From positions 1 through 64,000 of the forward strand of contig JABURQ010000012.1 of NCBI GenBank assembly GCA_014762625.1: 64,000 nt of DNA. Direction: 5' to 3'. A program made the position numbers and the translations under genes. Below, piece after piece: positions 34,458 through 43,398 of this stretch. The notes under the pieces were generated by a model. It searched no databases. It was given only the letters and a program-made list of their open reading frames with translations, and was not told where the DNA came from. The stretch's first letter is position 1; each line of letters starts with the position of its first letter. This stretch comes from Planctomycetaceae bacterium (lineage in GTDB: Bacteria; Planctomycetota; Planctomycetia; Planctomycetales; Planctomycetaceae).

Positions 34458-36170
34458 ATGAGTATCGTTAAAGGATCGACCGAAAAGGTACCACCTCATG
34501 ATACAGACTCGGAACGGACGATTCTCGGCTCGATTCTGGTAGACCCGGAACGCTCGATTCAGGAATCGAGATTTCTGAATGCAAGCGATTTCTATGTTCT
34601 TCAAAATCAGAAATTTTTTCAGGCAATTCGTCACCTCAGCAACGAACGTGATGAAATCAACCCGCTCACCGTGGCGGAATACTTGGAGAAGTCTGGGCAA
34701 CTCCATAAGGATGAGGACGTTCCCGCGTTGGCAAACCTGATGGAATATGCCGACCCGCAGATGGTGAATCGGATGTCACGCAAAGTTCACGAACTGCGAG
34801 AGCGTCGCGAAGCGATTCAGCAGGCTCGCGAAATCGAGCGGCTTGCCTATGACCCGTCTGTTTCTATAGCCGACCTGAAGGCGGAAGCCTTTGAACTCTC
34901 CAAAGGTGGGACCGATGCAAAAGAGCGGTTCCCATCGTTCACGGCGGCAGAACTGGACGCGGGAGATTTTGAGCTTGAATATCTCATTCCGGGTTTTCTG
35001 GTGAAGGGGCAACCGGGCCTCTATGTCGGACCTCAGAAGACATTGAAGACGAACACGGCAATCGACCTTGTGTTGAGCATCGCCAGCGGGTTCCCATTCC
35101 TGGGTGATTTTCGCGTGAATGGAAAACATAAAGCAGCATTCGTCAGCGGCGAATCTGGCAAGGCGACGATTCAAGAGACCGCACGACGGATTGCATTGAG
35201 CAAAGGGCAACCGCTTAAAAACTTTGACGGCCTCCACTTTGTATTCAACCTCCCGAGTCTCACCTCGGACGAAGATTTGCACCACTTACGGCACCTCATT
35301 GAAGACAACGGAATCGAGTTTCTGTTTCTGGATCCGCTCTATCTGATGTTGGACGGCATTGGAGACTCAGCGGGCAACCTGTTTGCCGTGGGACCGCTCT
35401 TGCGGCGTCTCGGTGAAATGATGGAAGAACTCGAGGTGACGGTTCTGCTATGTCACCACACGAAAAATCGAGACCGTTCCCGGATGTACGAACCGACCGA
35501 ACTCGAGGACATCGCCTGGGCAGGCTTCCGGGAATTTGCTCGGCAATGGATTCTACTTTCCAGGCGTTCTGCGTATGACCCGGATTCAGGCGGACATCAT
35601 AAGTTGTGGTTGAACGCGGGCGGCTCGGCAGGCCACAGCAATTTATGGGGCATCGACATCACAGAGGGACGCCGAACCGATGAAGGCGGGCGACGCTGGG
35701 ACGTTCATACATTGACCGCATCCGAAGCGATTGCCAGTACCATAGACCAAGAGGCCGAACGCGAACAAGAGGCCAAGCAAGCCAAGCAGGAACGTCGAGA
35801 CCGTGAAGACCGGGAAAGCGTCCTGGAGGCTCTCAAGCGATTCCCAGACGGCGAAGCCGTTTCTCAGATTGCGACAGCGGCGAAGCTCCCCAACAAACGA
35901 GCCACGGTCGCTCTGATGGACCTCCACGACTCCAAGCAAGTCGAACAAACCGAAGTCACACGGTCCAACAATCAGTCTTATCCCGCATGGAAGCTTGCCA
36001 CTCGGAACCAGTCGGAATCAGTCGGAAAATTACCTGAATTCCGGGTGGCTCACGAGCACAAAAGACACTCGGACTCATCCCCCCTATGGGGGGTGAGTGA
36101 GTGTGTGTGTGAGTGTGAGGGAGAGTGTGAGTGTCGCCAGTCGGACAAAAATCCGAGTGGCTCACGGTAA
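34458..36170 (+). CDS. DnaB-N/RepA-like AAA ATPase, replication protein of the element
   Basis: The 570-residue protein starts with a DnaB-type N-terminal domain (about residues 12-135: PHDTDSERTILGSILVDP, NQKFFQAIRHLSNER, VTVAEYLEKSGQL). A RecA-fold ATPase follows, with Walker A GPQKTLKT (191-198), Walker B FLFLDPLYLM and switch-type LLCHHTKN. This pairs a helicase loader-like N-domain with a RepA (AAA_25) core, as in replication proteins of mobile elements. The last 20 residues are odd (SECVCECEGECEC), from a GTGAG/GTGTG microsatellite. It suggests that the element can replicate once excised. Confidence 0.8.
   Translation: MSIVKGSTEKVPPHDTDSERTILGSILVDPERSIQESRFLNASDFYVLQNQKFFQAIRHLSNERDEINPLTVAEYLEKSGQLHKDEDVPALANLMEYADPQMVNRMSRKVHELRERREAIQQAREIERLAYDPSVSIADLKAEAFELSKGGTDAKERFPSFTAAELDAGDFELEYLIPGFLVKGQPGLYVGPQKTLKTNTAIDLVLSIASGFPFLGDFRVNGKHKAAFVSGESGKATIQETARRIALSKGQPLKNFDGLHFVFNLPSLTSDEDLHHLRHLIEDNGIEFLFLDPLYLMLDGIGDSAGNLFAVGPLLRRLGEMMEELEVTVLLCHHTKNRDRSRMYEPTELEDIAWAGFREFARQWILLSRRSAYDPDSGGHHKLWLNAGGSAGHSNLWGIDITEGRRTDEGGRRWDVHTLTASEAIASTIDQEAEREQEAKQAKQERRDREDRESVLEALKRFPDGEAVSQIATAAKLPNKRATVALMDLHDSKQVEQTEVTRSNNQSYPAWKLATRNQSESVGKLPEFRVAHEHKRHSDSSPLWGVSECVCECEGECECRQSDKNPSGSR
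36093..36135. repeat. GTGAG/GTGTG simple-sequence tract inside the replication gene
   Basis: A run of GTGAGTGAGTGTGTG-type units extends over about 43 bases in the coding frame and produces alternating Cys and Glu. A change in unit number that is not a multiple of three would shift the frame and alter the C-terminus. Confidence 0.7.
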
Positions 36171-36202
36171 GGATTCATTGAAACATCACCTGACGGGAAG
36201 CA

Positions 36203-36292
36203 ATGAAGCAACGATTCACAGTCACGCTGGAAGTTCAAACTTCCGAGATTCCGCGAATCATCCGGTTGCGTCGGTTTCTGAAATGGTCGTAA
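36203..36292 (+). CDS. 29-residue ORF, fragment-like
   Basis: An ATG at 36203 with GGGAAG upstream codes MKQRFTVTLEVQTSEIPRII and then LRRFLKWS. The start pattern (VTLEV ... PRIIRLRRFLK) resembles small proteins I have seen in planctomycete mobile elements, where they are usually longer and end in CVSI-like motifs. It may be a truncated copy or a real tiny protein. Low certainty. Confidence 0.35.
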   Translation: MKQRFTVTLEVQTSEIPRIIRLRRFLKWS

Positions 36293-36346
36293 CCGAGGGC
36301 GGTATTTGATCGAACAAACCACCGATTCATCACTGAAAGCTATCTC

Positions 36347-36526
36347 ATGAACTCCATCCGCTGCCCCGCATGTAAATCACTGGACCACCACCACGAAGCG
36401 GACAACCGCTCTCAATGTGATCGTTGCCGGTGGCGTTTCATCATCGATGACTCGGGAATGGCTTGCGAGCTATTTTCATGGACAACGGCAAGCCGACAGC
36501 GAAGCCGTCTGAAATTGGAAAAGTGA
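36347..36526 (+). CDS. Small two-CxxC zinc-ribbon protein (59 residues)
   Basis: An ATG at 36347 opens MNSIRCPACKSLDHHHEADN and then CDRCRWRF, giving two CxxC pairs 14 residues apart with a His cluster between them, a classical zinc ribbon. The tail is basic. It ends 117 bases before the integrase. Similar short zinc-ribbon genes occur in integrative elements. The function may be DNA binding in regulation or replication. Confidence 0.55.
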   Translation: MNSIRCPACKSLDHHHEADNRSQCDRCRWRFIIDDSGMACELFSWTTASRQRSRLKLEK

Positions 36527-36643
36527 TGATCCATTGTGTTCCAAATTGCGGTAGTGTCGCAATCAACGCTACCGGTTTGTCGGACCAACTAACTCGAAAG
36601 CAATCATTTCGACAACTGGCTCTTCTAAGAAAGGAAACTTTTT

Positions 36644-37975
36644 ATGGCGTCTGTCTCCACTGCCAATAACGGCACGCGACGCATCCAGTTCACCGATCCC
36701 AACGGCAAACGTCGCACGCTCTATCTCGGCAAGATTCCGAAGCGAAACGCCGATCAGGTCCGGTTTCGAGTCGAACAACTCCTGGCCGCAAGAATCTCCA
36801 GTTCCCCAGCCACACCGGATTGTGCCGACTGGTTGAATGGCATCGATGATGTGCTTCACGAGAAGCTCGCGAACGTCGGGTTGATCGATCCTCGAGAGCC
36901 GGAGGAAGTCGTGAGGCTGGGGGAGTGGCTTGATTCGCATGTGGAGGGAAGGAACGATCTCAAGGGCTCCTCGAAAACCGTCCACGGTCACACGGTACGG
37001 AATCTGAAAGCATACTTCGGAGCGGATCGAGACGTGCGGGATATTAGCCATGCCGATGCCGATGACTTCCTGCAGTGGTTGATCGGTACGAAATTCGGAA
37101 AGCGAGAGAAACGCTTATCCTCGACCACGGTCCACAAGCGGATTCAGATTTCTCGATCATTCTTCCGCACGATGATGCGGCACAAACTCATTAACGAGAA
37201 TCCATTTGACGGAGTGAAAGCTCCAGCTGCCGTCGTCAAGAATCGCGAACGCTTCGTGACTCGAGAAGAGATCGCGGATGTGCTTGAGAAGTGTCCCAGT
37301 ATTGATTGGAGGTTGATCGTCTCACTGGCAAGATTTGGAGGTCTCCGCTGCCCATCTGAAGTTCTCTCTCTCCGGTGGGAAGATATCGACTGGTACGAGA
37401 AACGAATTATCGTTACGAGTCCAAAGACTGAGCATCACCCCGACGGTGCAACTCGAAAAATCCCGCTCTTTCCAGAACTGCGAGAAGTGCTGAGCGAGGC
37501 CCACGAGCTGGCAAAGCCCGGAGCGGTCTATGTGGTTGACGAGCGTTTTAGACAGGCAGCTCAAGGCCCAAATGGATGGCAGAATGCGAATCTCCGGACC
37601 ACATTTAAGAAGATCGTCAAGCGAGCTGGGCTGACTCCTTGGCCGAAACTCTTTCATAATCTGCGGGCATCTCAGGAAACCGAGCTGATACAATCGCATC
37701 CGATTCAAACGGTGACAGCCTGGCTGGGAAACTCTCCCAAGACCGCCCTCAAGCACTATCTCCAGGTGCGAGAAGCTGACTTCGAGAAAGCGGTTCTAGG
37801 AAGCGACTCTCAGGCAACGCAGAATGCAACGCACAAAATGACGAAACAACGTGAAACAACGCAAAATGTGAATCATCCAAAACGACAAAACCCCGAAAAA
37901 CATAGTGTTTCCCGGGGTTCGCGTGATGTACGGATGGACGTGGAGGGACTCGAACCCCCAACTTCTTCCTTGTAA
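36644..37975 (+). CDS. Tyrosine integrase whose C-terminus runs through the attachment core
   Basis: The 443-residue protein has an N-terminal arm-binding-type region, a SAM-like core-binding domain (LGEWLDSHVEG ... SHADADDFLQWL) and a catalytic domain with Arg235 (GGLRCPSEVLSLRW), His338-x-x-Arg341 (HNLRAS) and Tyr372 (LKHYLQV). It ends MDVEGLEPPTSSL, which is read from the tRNA-Val sequence antisense to that gene; the stop TAA lies in the anticodon-arm part. The core therefore lies inside the coding frame (codon 431 on). It catalyses insertion and excision at tRNA-Val. A GGAAAC-type weak ribosome site precedes the start. Confidence 0.92.
   Translation: MASVSTANNGTRRIQFTDPNGKRRTLYLGKIPKRNADQVRFRVEQLLAARISSSPATPDCADWLNGIDDVLHEKLANVGLIDPREPEEVVRLGEWLDSHVEGRNDLKGSSKTVHGHTVRNLKAYFGADRDVRDISHADADDFLQWLIGTKFGKREKRLSSTTVHKRIQISRSFFRTMMRHKLINENPFDGVKAPAAVVKNRERFVTREEIADVLEKCPSIDWRLIVSLARFGGLRCPSEVLSLRWEDIDWYEKRIIVTSPKTEHHPDGATRKIPLFPELREVLSEAHELAKPGAVYVVDERFRQAAQGPNGWQNANLRTTFKKIVKRAGLTPWPKLFHNLRASQETELIQSHPIQTVTAWLGNSPKTALKHYLQVREADFEKAVLGSDSQATQNATHKMTKQRETTQNVNHPKRQNPEKHSVSRGSRDVRMDVEGLEPPTSSL
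37813..37876. repeat. Candidate integrase arm-binding repeats, right side
   Basis: Inside the end of the integrase frame are several direct copies of an AACGCA-type unit: CAACGCAGAATG, CAACGCACAAAATG, CAACGTGAAAC and CAACGCAAAATGTG. They lie about 60-120 bases from the attachment core. The first two match the left side (18531-18551). They are probable arm sites of the integrase. Confidence 0.5.
37887..37919 (-). terminator. Terminator of tRNA-Val supplied by the island
   Basis: On the minus strand, AACCCCG and CGGGGTT form a seven-base stem with a TTTTG tail after it, 16 bases beyond the tRNA 3' end. It lies in the integrase coding frame. Its presence lets the tRNA stay properly terminated after integration. 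Confidence 0.55.
37934..37954. repeat. Right attachment core (attR) in the tRNA-Val gene
   Basis: The 21 bases are identical to 18468-18488. They encode the 3' half of the T-arm and the acceptor 3' strand of tRNA-Val, so integration restores an intact tRNA. Confidence 0.85.
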
Positions 37976-38008
37976 GGGAAGCACTCTGACCAATTGAGTT
38001 ACACGTCC
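37935..38008 (-). tRNA. tRNA-Val (anticodon UAC)
   Basis: On the minus strand a 74-base cloverleaf can be folded. The acceptor stem is GGACGTG with CACGTCC and a discriminator A. The D-loop has AACTCAATTGGTCAGAGT, the anticodon arm is CTTCC-CTTACAA-GGAAG (loop CTTACAA, anticodon TAC), and the T-arm has GGGGGTTCGAGTCCC. The CCA end is not encoded. It carries the attachment site of the island at its 3' end. Confidence 0.95.
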
Positions 38009-38019
38009 GGGTGTGACGC

Positions 38020-38047
38020 ATTGTAGCGTGATTGCCGAATCACGCAA
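38020..38047 (-). promoter_or_regulatory. Promoter of tRNA-Val with an internal palindrome
   Basis: On the minus strand, TACAAT (38020-38025) is a good -10 box 11 bases before the tRNA, with TTGCGT as a weak -35 box 16 bases upstream. A perfect palindrome, GCGTGATT-CGGC-AATCACGC (38026-38045), fills the spacer. It may be a binding site or a hairpin. Confidence 0.5.
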
Positions 38048-38353
38048 ACAGGCAACCGCCTCACCATCCGACAAATTTTTTAAGGAGCAGGTTCACTCCC
38101 ATCACGAGCTGAAGTGACGATTCGGGTTCCTCTTTTCGTACCTCTATCATGTTCCGTATCTCCGGCATCGGCATTTCCTCAGGTTCGGCGGTGGTTGCAG
38201 TGTTCGTAAGTAATTCCTGACCTTGACGAACAAATCACACGATACGGAGATGCCTCCGATGAATTCCGGGCTCGATGATCGGTGAATCCGGCGGCGAAGC
38301 GGGCGACGACATCGCGAGGAAAGTCAGGTTGAAAGTGAAGAGATCGACATTCG
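38048..38353. other. 306-bp intergenic region
   Basis: No gene is supported. It lies between the tRNA promoter and the end of the transglutaminase-like gene, and I see no clear terminator or repeat. Confidence 0.35.
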
Positions 38354-41236
38354 TCAGGCCCCTTGTAATTGAGCGAGGAGCGCTTTGTACCGATTGGCTT
38401 CCACGTCGGCTCCCGCCTGTTCAAATCGCATGATCCCTCGTTCGTACATTTTGATGCAATATTTACTCGGGCTATCTCCTCGCCGAGGCGGCACCTTCGG
38501 TAAAAACGCCTTGTAAAAGTTCAACAGATGCCGCGCATAATCGGGATTGGTATTCACCAGCACCTCCAAACGGTCGAGCATTTTCGGCACGTATCGTCCC
38601 TCTTCCGGAAACGCCATGATCGTTTCCGCCAAGCCCTCAATCGCATCCAGTTCCCGATCCGCATCGATTAAATACCCCGTCATCATCAATCGCGCCTCGC
38701 TGGCGAGATCGGGACGACCGGCAGACACATACAATGCGATCAGACGCTCGTACAGCGATATTTGATCTTTCAGATCCTCTTCGTACTGAATCAGCTGATC
38801 GAACACTTTCCAGGTGAAATCCGGGAAGTTCGTAAACGTCACAAACAATCGATCCAGCATCTTCCGCATCAACCGGGCATGTTTCGGATCGAGGTTCCCG
38901 CTCCCCGCCAGTTCGGAGAGTTGCAACCAGGCTTGCTCGTTCCCAGGGGAAAGCTGAATCACTTCGTTCAAATAGTCGAGCTGTTCATCGAGGCTGAATT
39001 TCCTCTTCTCTTTCAGAAACGAATAGGCCTTCATCGCGTGATCGGCCAGTCGTTTGGCGATCGGATCCAGCCCCACAGTATGCAAGCGAAGTTCCAAGTC
39101 CCGATCGGTGATCCAGGCTCCCGTTTGCGGATCCTGCAACTGACCGACGTAATATTTATCGCCTCGATACCGTCCGTGAGATTCGAGAGAGAAGTTGATG
39201 CCCGTTTTCGTGAGTTGCTTCAGTTCGACCCACATCACCCACGCGTGATAATCGCCGAACGCCGATTCTCCCCGCACGTATTCCGCCGGCACACCGAGAC
39301 TCTTCCCTACCCGGGCCGCGTAGTCGGCCTGCATCGCACAAACACCTCCCAACGTTTTGATGTTTGACAGGGAATACATTTCTCCGTCGAGGCGGCATTC
39401 GCTGCTGGAAGTTTCGAGCATCACCGTGTCGTACGGAACTTCTGAATAACAACTGCCGAACATCTGCCGTTTTGGAAGGTAATTCTGCAAAGCCCAGGCG
39501 CGTTCCTCTCCCGGTGTCTTATGGTTGACGAGATGCACCATAAACTCCCACGGCACGAGTTGAGCGCGTCCCTGCATCACATTCTCATTCTCGACGAGAT
39601 AATTGAAATTGTCGATCGGGGAATCGAGCATCTCGTCCGGCATGACGGAATGCGTACGACGCTGGTGGCGAGCGTAATCGTAGACACCACGACCGGGGAC
39701 ATCCCACACGACGGCTGTCGCGATGGCCAACGCTCCATAGTCGGCAACACGTTCCGGATCGGCTTTCCAGAGATCGTAAATTACGCGGAGCGCCTCAACG
39801 GGACTGTCGTATTCCGGATTGATCGCAGTATACAACTCTTCTTTGATCTCCGGATGATCCTCAAACCAGGCATTCACTTTCTCGAGATCGGCACCGAACG
39901 CCGACTCGATTGAATCCTGAAAATGAATTTGAAACCGGTTGGCATAGATGGCGCGGATCTCTTCGTAATGCTTTTTGTCGAAAAGGTTTCCCTCATCGTA
40001 ATGTTCTTCAAGTTGCTGGTCGCCGAGCGGATCTTTCCGATCTTCTCCCCCCGACAACATCTTCTCGGAAGCATCGTCGAGCAGTTTTGAAGAGGAGTCG
40101 GCGGAAGCGACCGTCGCATCGAAGTCATTCGTGGAAGCGACCGCCGTCCCCAACACAAACGCCAGTTTGAAATGCAGCCCTTCCTCGACCCCCGCCGCCA
40201 CCACCAGCACACGATCGTCCCGGTAAATTTTTGTCGGAACGGTAAAGGGATCGGATTCATCGAACAGTTTGGAGAGATCGGGTTTGACCATCTCCAAATC
40301 GCGATCGAGAGCACTCTTCGATTCGTACGCATACACATCAAGACGATCCCGTCCCGCACGCATCACGTAACCTTTGCCGGTAAACTTTCCGGTCGCTTCC
40401 CTCCCCAAGTGCTCCAGTTTGACATCACGATCCGCCAATAATCCGCTCAGACGCTCGACCGGATCGTAGGATTTCACACGCACCTGAAACGTGCGGCTCG
40501 CGGAGAGTTCCGAACCGTTGATTTCGGTTACTTTGACTTCGAGGGGCAACGTCCGATTGACCAGTTCCTCGGGGGGATTCCAACTGATCACACCAAACTG
40601 CGCGTCAATCTTCGCTCCCGGTGGAACATCGCCGACCAACTCGAAGTGATAATCATCTGCCGGCAGATCAGGATCGACGACATTGATGGGAATGCGCGTC
40701 GTTTGCCCCGTTCTGATTTCCTGGGTTTCGACGTATTCGATTTCGGGGGCTGTCGGCTGTTCGGTGACGACGATTTTGAACTGCTGCCGGCTGACGTTGG
40801 ACGGATTCACGAGCGGTCGAGCTTCGATCCCTAACTCATATTCCCCCGGACCGTCATTTTCCTGAGGCGTCCACCGAAACGTTCCCGATTCGGCATCGAT
40901 GACGGCTCCTTCTGGAGCTCGCACCAGAGAGAGTTTGACGTCCTGGGGGTGAGCCGACTCACTGGAAAAAGGAATCTCGAACGACAGTTCAGTCAACTCG
41001 GCAACGCTTTTGTCGTCGATCGTCCCCAGAGTCAGCCCCATTACAGCTTGCTGTTGCTGCCAGACGTAAAACAAGCCTCCTGCTGCCGAGGCTAGTATCA
41101 GAAAAATCAGCATCAATGGAGACCGCCAGAAAGGCGTCTTTCTGCGCCGAACTCTCCTGGAGACATTCGGTGCGGCGGTATCGATCGAAAAATCACTCGG
41201 AACAGGCGAATCGGACGAGGGACGATCTTGAGACAT
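38354..41236 (-). CDS. Membrane-anchored transglutaminase-like protein with cadherin-type domains
   Basis: The 960-residue protein has one N-terminal membrane helix (LMLIFLILASAAGGLFYVW). After it come two cadherin-like/Ig-type beta domains (APEGAVIDAESGTFRWTPQE; PPGAKIDAQFGVISWNPPEE). The transglutaminase-like core has the Cys of LGGVCAMQADYAARVGKSLG, the His of FGDYHAWVMW and a downstream Asp. The C-terminal part is helical and TPR-like (NEVIQLSPGNEQAWLQLSEL). Function could be peptide cross-linking or cleavage in the envelope. It is the first gene on the right side of the island insertion. Confidence 0.8.
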   Translation of the reverse strand: MSQDRPSSDSPVPSDFSIDTAAPNVSRRVRRRKTPFWRSPLMLIFLILASAAGGLFYVWQQQQAVMGLTLGTIDDKSVAELTELSFEIPFSSESAHPQDVKLSLVRAPEGAVIDAESGTFRWTPQENDGPGEYELGIEARPLVNPSNVSRQQFKIVVTEQPTAPEIEYVETQEIRTGQTTRIPINVVDPDLPADDYHFELVGDVPPGAKIDAQFGVISWNPPEELVNRTLPLEVKVTEINGSELSASRTFQVRVKSYDPVERLSGLLADRDVKLEHLGREATGKFTGKGYVMRAGRDRLDVYAYESKSALDRDLEMVKPDLSKLFDESDPFTVPTKIYRDDRVLVVAAGVEEGLHFKLAFVLGTAVASTNDFDATVASADSSSKLLDDASEKMLSGGEDRKDPLGDQQLEEHYDEGNLFDKKHYEEIRAIYANRFQIHFQDSIESAFGADLEKVNAWFEDHPEIKEELYTAINPEYDSPVEALRVIYDLWKADPERVADYGALAIATAVVWDVPGRGVYDYARHQRRTHSVMPDEMLDSPIDNFNYLVENENVMQGRAQLVPWEFMVHLVNHKTPGEERAWALQNYLPKRQMFGSCYSEVPYDTVMLETSSSECRLDGEMYSLSNIKTLGGVCAMQADYAARVGKSLGVPAEYVRGESAFGDYHAWVMWVELKQLTKTGINFSLESHGRYRGDKYYVGQLQDPQTGAWITDRDLELRLHTVGLDPIAKRLADHAMKAYSFLKEKRKFSLDEQLDYLNEVIQLSPGNEQAWLQLSELAGSGNLDPKHARLMRKMLDRLFVTFTNFPDFTWKVFDQLIQYEEDLKDQISLYERLIALYVSAGRPDLASEARLMMTGYLIDADRELDAIEGLAETIMAFPEEGRYVPKMLDRLEVLVNTNPDYARHLLNFYKAFLPKVPPRRGDSPSKYCIKMYERGIMRFEQAGADVEANRYKALLAQLQGA

Positions 41237-41393
41237 AAAAAACCTGCCTGGAAGAATTGATCATGTGAGGGCAATAAAGCGCATGATCAATTTTACATTA
41301 CAGGTTGCAATTCTCAAGATGTTGGCACAACTTGAGCGGGATTTCGAGCTCCCAATCTGATGCCGTGACGCTTCAAAAACCGCTGAAAATTGC

Positions 41394-43040
41394 TTATCGC
41401 ACGAGAAAATTCAGGGAATAATTAGCGCGTTTCCCCGAGGTCTGGTCCTCGATCACAAGTTGCAAAATGTACGCTCCGGGGGAGAGTCGTTCCGGGAGAC
41501 GATATTTGTAACCCTGCATAAAGTCCGTACGGTGAGTGTGGCAGAGATCTTCCGTGGTGTCGTACTCGACCAGATCAACCGGCTGACCGTCCGGCCCCGC
41601 CTGCACCAGACGAACCGCCGACTTGAGGACGGTCCGATACTTCCCTTCCGGAGTCTGCTGGCTTTTGAAATTATCGAGTTCGCAATAAACCAGAATTTCC
41701 TGTCCCGGCGTAAATTCTTCACGCTCGAAACGGGTAAAGGTTCCGAAACTTTCGATCTCCGAGCAGAGCGCGGCATTCCGAATCACGAGCTGCGCGTCTC
41801 CCTGAATCGATTGAATGGCGTTTCGTAATTGCTCCAGAGCCACCGTCGTCCGGTGCGACTTGTTGGGATAGTTCGGGTGGTCCAGATAGTTCGAGAGCGC
41901 CCAGATCGTCCGCGTCCAGAACGCCTGTTCGTTCGGCGCGATTCCCGGAATCGCCGTCAGAGCACGCTCTTCCTGTCCCGAAAGCAGATACAACAACCGA
42001 AGATCGACGTGTCGATTGATGTGTTGTTGCCGAGACTCCTCGGAAGTCCCCGGAACTGACGATGCTGCCAATGCCTCCGCACGGGAAATCAACAGGCTCA
42101 ATTCCGGACCGCTCAAATCTTTCCCGGAGGAAGAGCTCTGCACATGGCTTCGTTCCATGATCGGCGAGTTAGAGTCCGTTTGAGTCAATCGGGCTGACGA
42201 AGAACTTTCATGGTGCAAAGGGTGGTTGTCCAGCTTGTAATGGGATGTATCGACCTTGCTCGAAGCAGGTCGAATGATGGGGAGCTGATCGCTTCTCGAG
42301 ACGGCAGGAGAAACGCGAATTCCGTGACTCGTCCCGGCGTCAGCGTCTTGCGAAACTTTCTTCGCAGCTGGAACTCGAGCGACCGCTGGTTGTGAGGGAG
42401 TCGGAAAAGGGCGAGCTTGACGACTCTGGTCGGCAATGCGTGCGCTTCCCTGAGCGTCGAGTCCCTGTTGTTGACGCAAAAACGGATTCTTAGGATCGAC
42501 GGAAGTAGATTCCGAGACGGTTCGCACGGCGGGTCTCGGAGACGACGTACGGTAATTGGCCGGAACGGCATTCACGGGAGGTCGCGACCAGGGATTGACC
42601 TGCCCCGCGGATGACGATCGACCGGCCTCCTCCTGAGAGACGGCGAATTGCTGTAAACGTTCGCGGGCCTGTTGATCGGTCAATCCGGCGAATGATCTGA
42701 TGTAGGACTGTCGTTGTTGTACCGGATATTGACGAGAAGTTTCCACGATCTGACGACGGGTAACATCAGAAATCGGACGATCCGTCATCTCATTAATCGG
42801 AGTCGTGCCGGAATCCTCCTCCTTCTCCTTGCCGAAATCGAGAGGTGATTTCAGGTCAAAAGGAGATCGGAAGAAACTGGACTTCTTCGGCTGCCGCTCT
42901 GGTACTGACTCGGCTTCTGATTTTGAACTGAAAGGATTCCACCCCCATTGCGCGGAGGCGGGAAGAACGGTCATCCCACTAATCCCGCAGCCCAGGAGAA
43001 AAATCGCCAACGATTTCTTGGTCAGTGTTTCCATTCGCAT
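41394..43040 (-). CDS. Exported hypothetical protein with a beta-rich C-terminal domain
   Basis: The start at 43040 (MRMETLTKKSLAIFLLGCG) gives a signal sequence and a GGAAGGGA site; an earlier start would add 36 odd residues. The 548-residue product has a low-complexity, Ser/Pro/Gln-rich middle (about residues 60-320) and a C-terminal part with an alpha-helical region (LTAIPGIAPNEQAFWTRTIW) and a beta domain (FTPGQEILVYCELDNFKS, LSPGAYILQLVIEDQTSG). I know no family name. It resembles other planctomycete surface proteins in layout. A 358-base region separates it from nadE. Confidence 0.7.
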   Translation of the reverse strand: MRMETLTKKSLAIFLLGCGISGMTVLPASAQWGWNPFSSKSEAESVPERQPKKSSFFRSPFDLKSPLDFGKEKEEDSGTTPINEMTDRPISDVTRRQIVETSRQYPVQQRQSYIRSFAGLTDQQARERLQQFAVSQEEAGRSSSAGQVNPWSRPPVNAVPANYRTSSPRPAVRTVSESTSVDPKNPFLRQQQGLDAQGSARIADQSRQARPFPTPSQPAVARVPAAKKVSQDADAGTSHGIRVSPAVSRSDQLPIIRPASSKVDTSHYKLDNHPLHHESSSSARLTQTDSNSPIMERSHVQSSSSGKDLSGPELSLLISRAEALAASSVPGTSEESRQQHINRHVDLRLLYLLSGQEERALTAIPGIAPNEQAFWTRTIWALSNYLDHPNYPNKSHRTTVALEQLRNAIQSIQGDAQLVIRNAALCSEIESFGTFTRFEREEFTPGQEILVYCELDNFKSQQTPEGKYRTVLKSAVRLVQAGPDGQPVDLVEYDTTEDLCHTHRTDFMQGYKYRLPERLSPGAYILQLVIEDQTSGKRANYSLNFLVR

Positions 43041-43398
43041 TACGTCGTTCCCTTCCGTGGGAGCCGAAGATTCAATTAGGATATAGGAGCAAACTCCGCA
43101 GCGCGCGACCGCGGGGGGATAAGTCCGCCTGCAGGAGAGGCCTTGCATACAGTCGAATTCGACGCTCGACAGGCCTCATCCGCAGGAAAAGCGGTTTTTT
43201 TCATCAAAACCCGTCCGAGCTGTATAACACGAACCTTCCATTTTACCTGACCGGAACGCCAATTCAGGGACTTTCCCTATATTGCCTATCCGGCAATCCT
43301 GCATCAAAATCCCGACCCCAGGCGGAACACCGCTCACTTGAAGTGTCTATCGCGAGTCGGGATCGAAACCTAAAACGTCTCTCAACGGTGACAAAATC
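43041..43398. other. 358-bp divergent promoter region of nadE and the exported protein
   Basis: No gene can be supported. A perfect six-base inverted repeat, ATTGCC-TATCC-GGCAAT, lies at 43281-43297 about 100 bases before the nadE start and could be an operator. Confidence 0.4.

Noticed and set aside
36093-36135. CRISPR-like repetition
   Set aside because: The units are only a few bases long with no spacers; it is a simple-sequence tract.
37749-38074. Minus-strand ORFs that cover the tRNA-Val
   Set aside because: They read through a tRNA gene, which forms a full cloverleaf, and have no domain.
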